Shown here piece after piece: positions 21,615-22,170 of a stretch of DNA of 22,170 bases. How positions within the stretch are numbered: position 1 is the stretch's first letter; each line of letters opens with the position of its first letter. This DNA is from Acidimicrobiales bacterium (GTDB lineage Bacteria > Actinomycetota > Acidimicrobiia > Acidimicrobiales > Poriferisodaliceae): NCBI GenBank assembly GCA_020631315.1, contig JAHDHM010000015.1, forward strand, positions 1-22,170, given 5' to 3'. The notes beneath the pieces were generated by a model. The model did not search any database. It saw only the letters and a list, made by a program, of their open reading frames with translations, and was not told where the DNA came from. Both the position numbers and the translations under genes were made by a program.

Positions 21615-22170
21615 TCAGCCGGCCCCGGTGAGTTCGGCGAGCCGAGCGAAGTAGTCCTCGACGGCGCTGGCCTCGGACGGGACGAGGTCGAGGCGGTCGA
21701 GTGCATCGGTGGCGCGCTCGGAGAACTCACCCACGACGTCGCGCACGGGAACCGTGGCCACCCCGTCGGCGGTCGTGCCGTTGGCTCTGATCGGGTCGGT
21801 CGTGGTGCCGTCCCCCGACGCGCCGACGTCGGCGCCGAGCAGGTCGGACTCGCCACCGATCGGCACCGCGATCTCGGTGCGGCCGCCCTCGGTCGGACCT
21901 TCGTCACCGTCGTCCTCGCCACCGATCGAGCCCTGGCCGCCTTGCCCCGAGGTGCCGCTCCCGCCGCCTTGCACCTCGCCCGACGGGTTGCCGCCCTGAC
22001 CCTGGCCGGCACCGCCTTGGCCCGACCCCTGACCTTCGCCGGCGCCGTCACCCTGCTCGGCACCTTCACCCGATCCCTCGCCCTGACCCTCCCCGGCACC
22101 CTCGCCCTCCCCGCCACCCTGACCCTGGCCAGCAGCCTGAGCTTCGAGCTGGGCGGCAAGGGCGCCGAGG
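21615..22170 (-). CDS. Gly/Gln/Glu-rich protein, C-terminal part only (5' end beyond window)
   Basis: 184 codons are visible, entering from the right edge and ending at TGA 21617-21615. The first part, LGALAAQLEAQAA, is followed by about 65 residues of low-complexity Gly-Gln, Gly-Glu and Gly-Ser repeats (GQGQGGGEGEGAGEGQGEGS and similar). An acidic Thr/Gly segment follows, then a helical ending (VVGEFSERATDALDRLDLVPSEASAVEDYFARLAEL). The ending recalls the C-termini of large membrane proteins found beside MoxR/VWA clusters (DUF4175-like), but that is only a resemblance. The 37-nt gap to moxR indicates the same operon. The missing N-terminal part would be needed to name it. Confidence 0.65.
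   Translation of the reverse strand, partial: LGALAAQLEAQAAGQGQGGGEGEGAGEGQGEGSGEGAEQGDGAGEGQGSGQGGAGQGQGGNPSGEVQGGGSGTSGQGGQGSIGGEDDGDEGPTEGGRTEIAVPIGGESDLLGADVGASGDGTTTDPIRANGTTADGVATVPVRDVVGEFSERATDALDRLDLVPSEASAVEDYFARLAELTGAG

Noticed and set aside
15660..22000. MoxR/VWA cluster read as an antiphage or conflict system
   Set aside because: MoxR-DUF58-VWA operons are widespread core-type loci. No nuclease, toxin, effector or mobile-element gene accompanies this one in the window.
1..22170. tRNA, rRNA, CRISPR, insertion sequence or attachment site
   Set aside because: Gaps between genes are short. None shows a cloverleaf, regular spacer array, transposase or terminal inverted repeats.

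Overview
The window is high-GC and densely coded. Its codon use, its recA-miaB-miaA-dapF-hflX order, its F420-type oxidoreductase and its actinobacterial-type SOS box point to an actinobacterium. The style (many GTG/TTG starts, several apparently leaderless genes, Asp/Val/Arg-rich proteins, Thr-rich linkers) would fit Acidimicrobiia such as an Ilumatobacter relative. The lineage is inference; no rRNA or other marker in the window settles it.

Left part (1-4181). The 5' two thirds of dapE runs off the left edge on the minus strand. Diverging from it are two tandem plus-strand paralogues for single-pass membrane proteins with a Thr/Pro linker and a large exported domain. The first (678-1870) is split by a -1 frame disruption near 920; the second (1933-3057) is intact. 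A DapC-type aminotransferase converges on them.

Housekeeping block (3066-10129, minus strand, read right to left). recA is followed by a gap with three hairpins, then miaB, miaA, dapF, hflX and the dapC-like gene, with short gaps, then 4-nt and 1-nt overlaps. It joins SOS recombination, the ms2i6A37 tRNA modification pair, the DAP/lysine pathway and a ribosome-associated GTPase. recX, often found just after recA in actinobacteria, is absent from the window. Upstream of recA are a perfect actinobacterial LexA box, a degenerate second box and a two-copy direct repeat.

Middle part (10458-15405). An enoyl-CoA hydratase family gene converges on an LLM-class (F420-type) oxidoreductase. The latter diverges from an AruH-like aminotransferase across a 62-bp promoter region centred on a perfect 14-bp palindrome. 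A CcmF-type cytochrome c haem lyase follows the aminotransferase. Its low-complexity C-terminal tail overlaps, antisense, the end of the next operon.

Right part (15186-22170, minus strand). This is a MoxR/DUF58/VWA operon: a Gly/Gln-rich protein entering from the right edge, a MoxR AAA+ ATPase, a DUF58 protein and a 1505-residue membrane protein with three VWA domains, which looks like a fusion of two proteins usually encoded separately. I see no tRNA, rRNA, insertion sequence, CRISPR array, phage gene or recognisable defence system. Most of the window is core chromosome. The least ordinary items are the triple-VWA fusion, the frameshifted paralogue, the structured recA-miaB gap and the palindromic divergent promoter.
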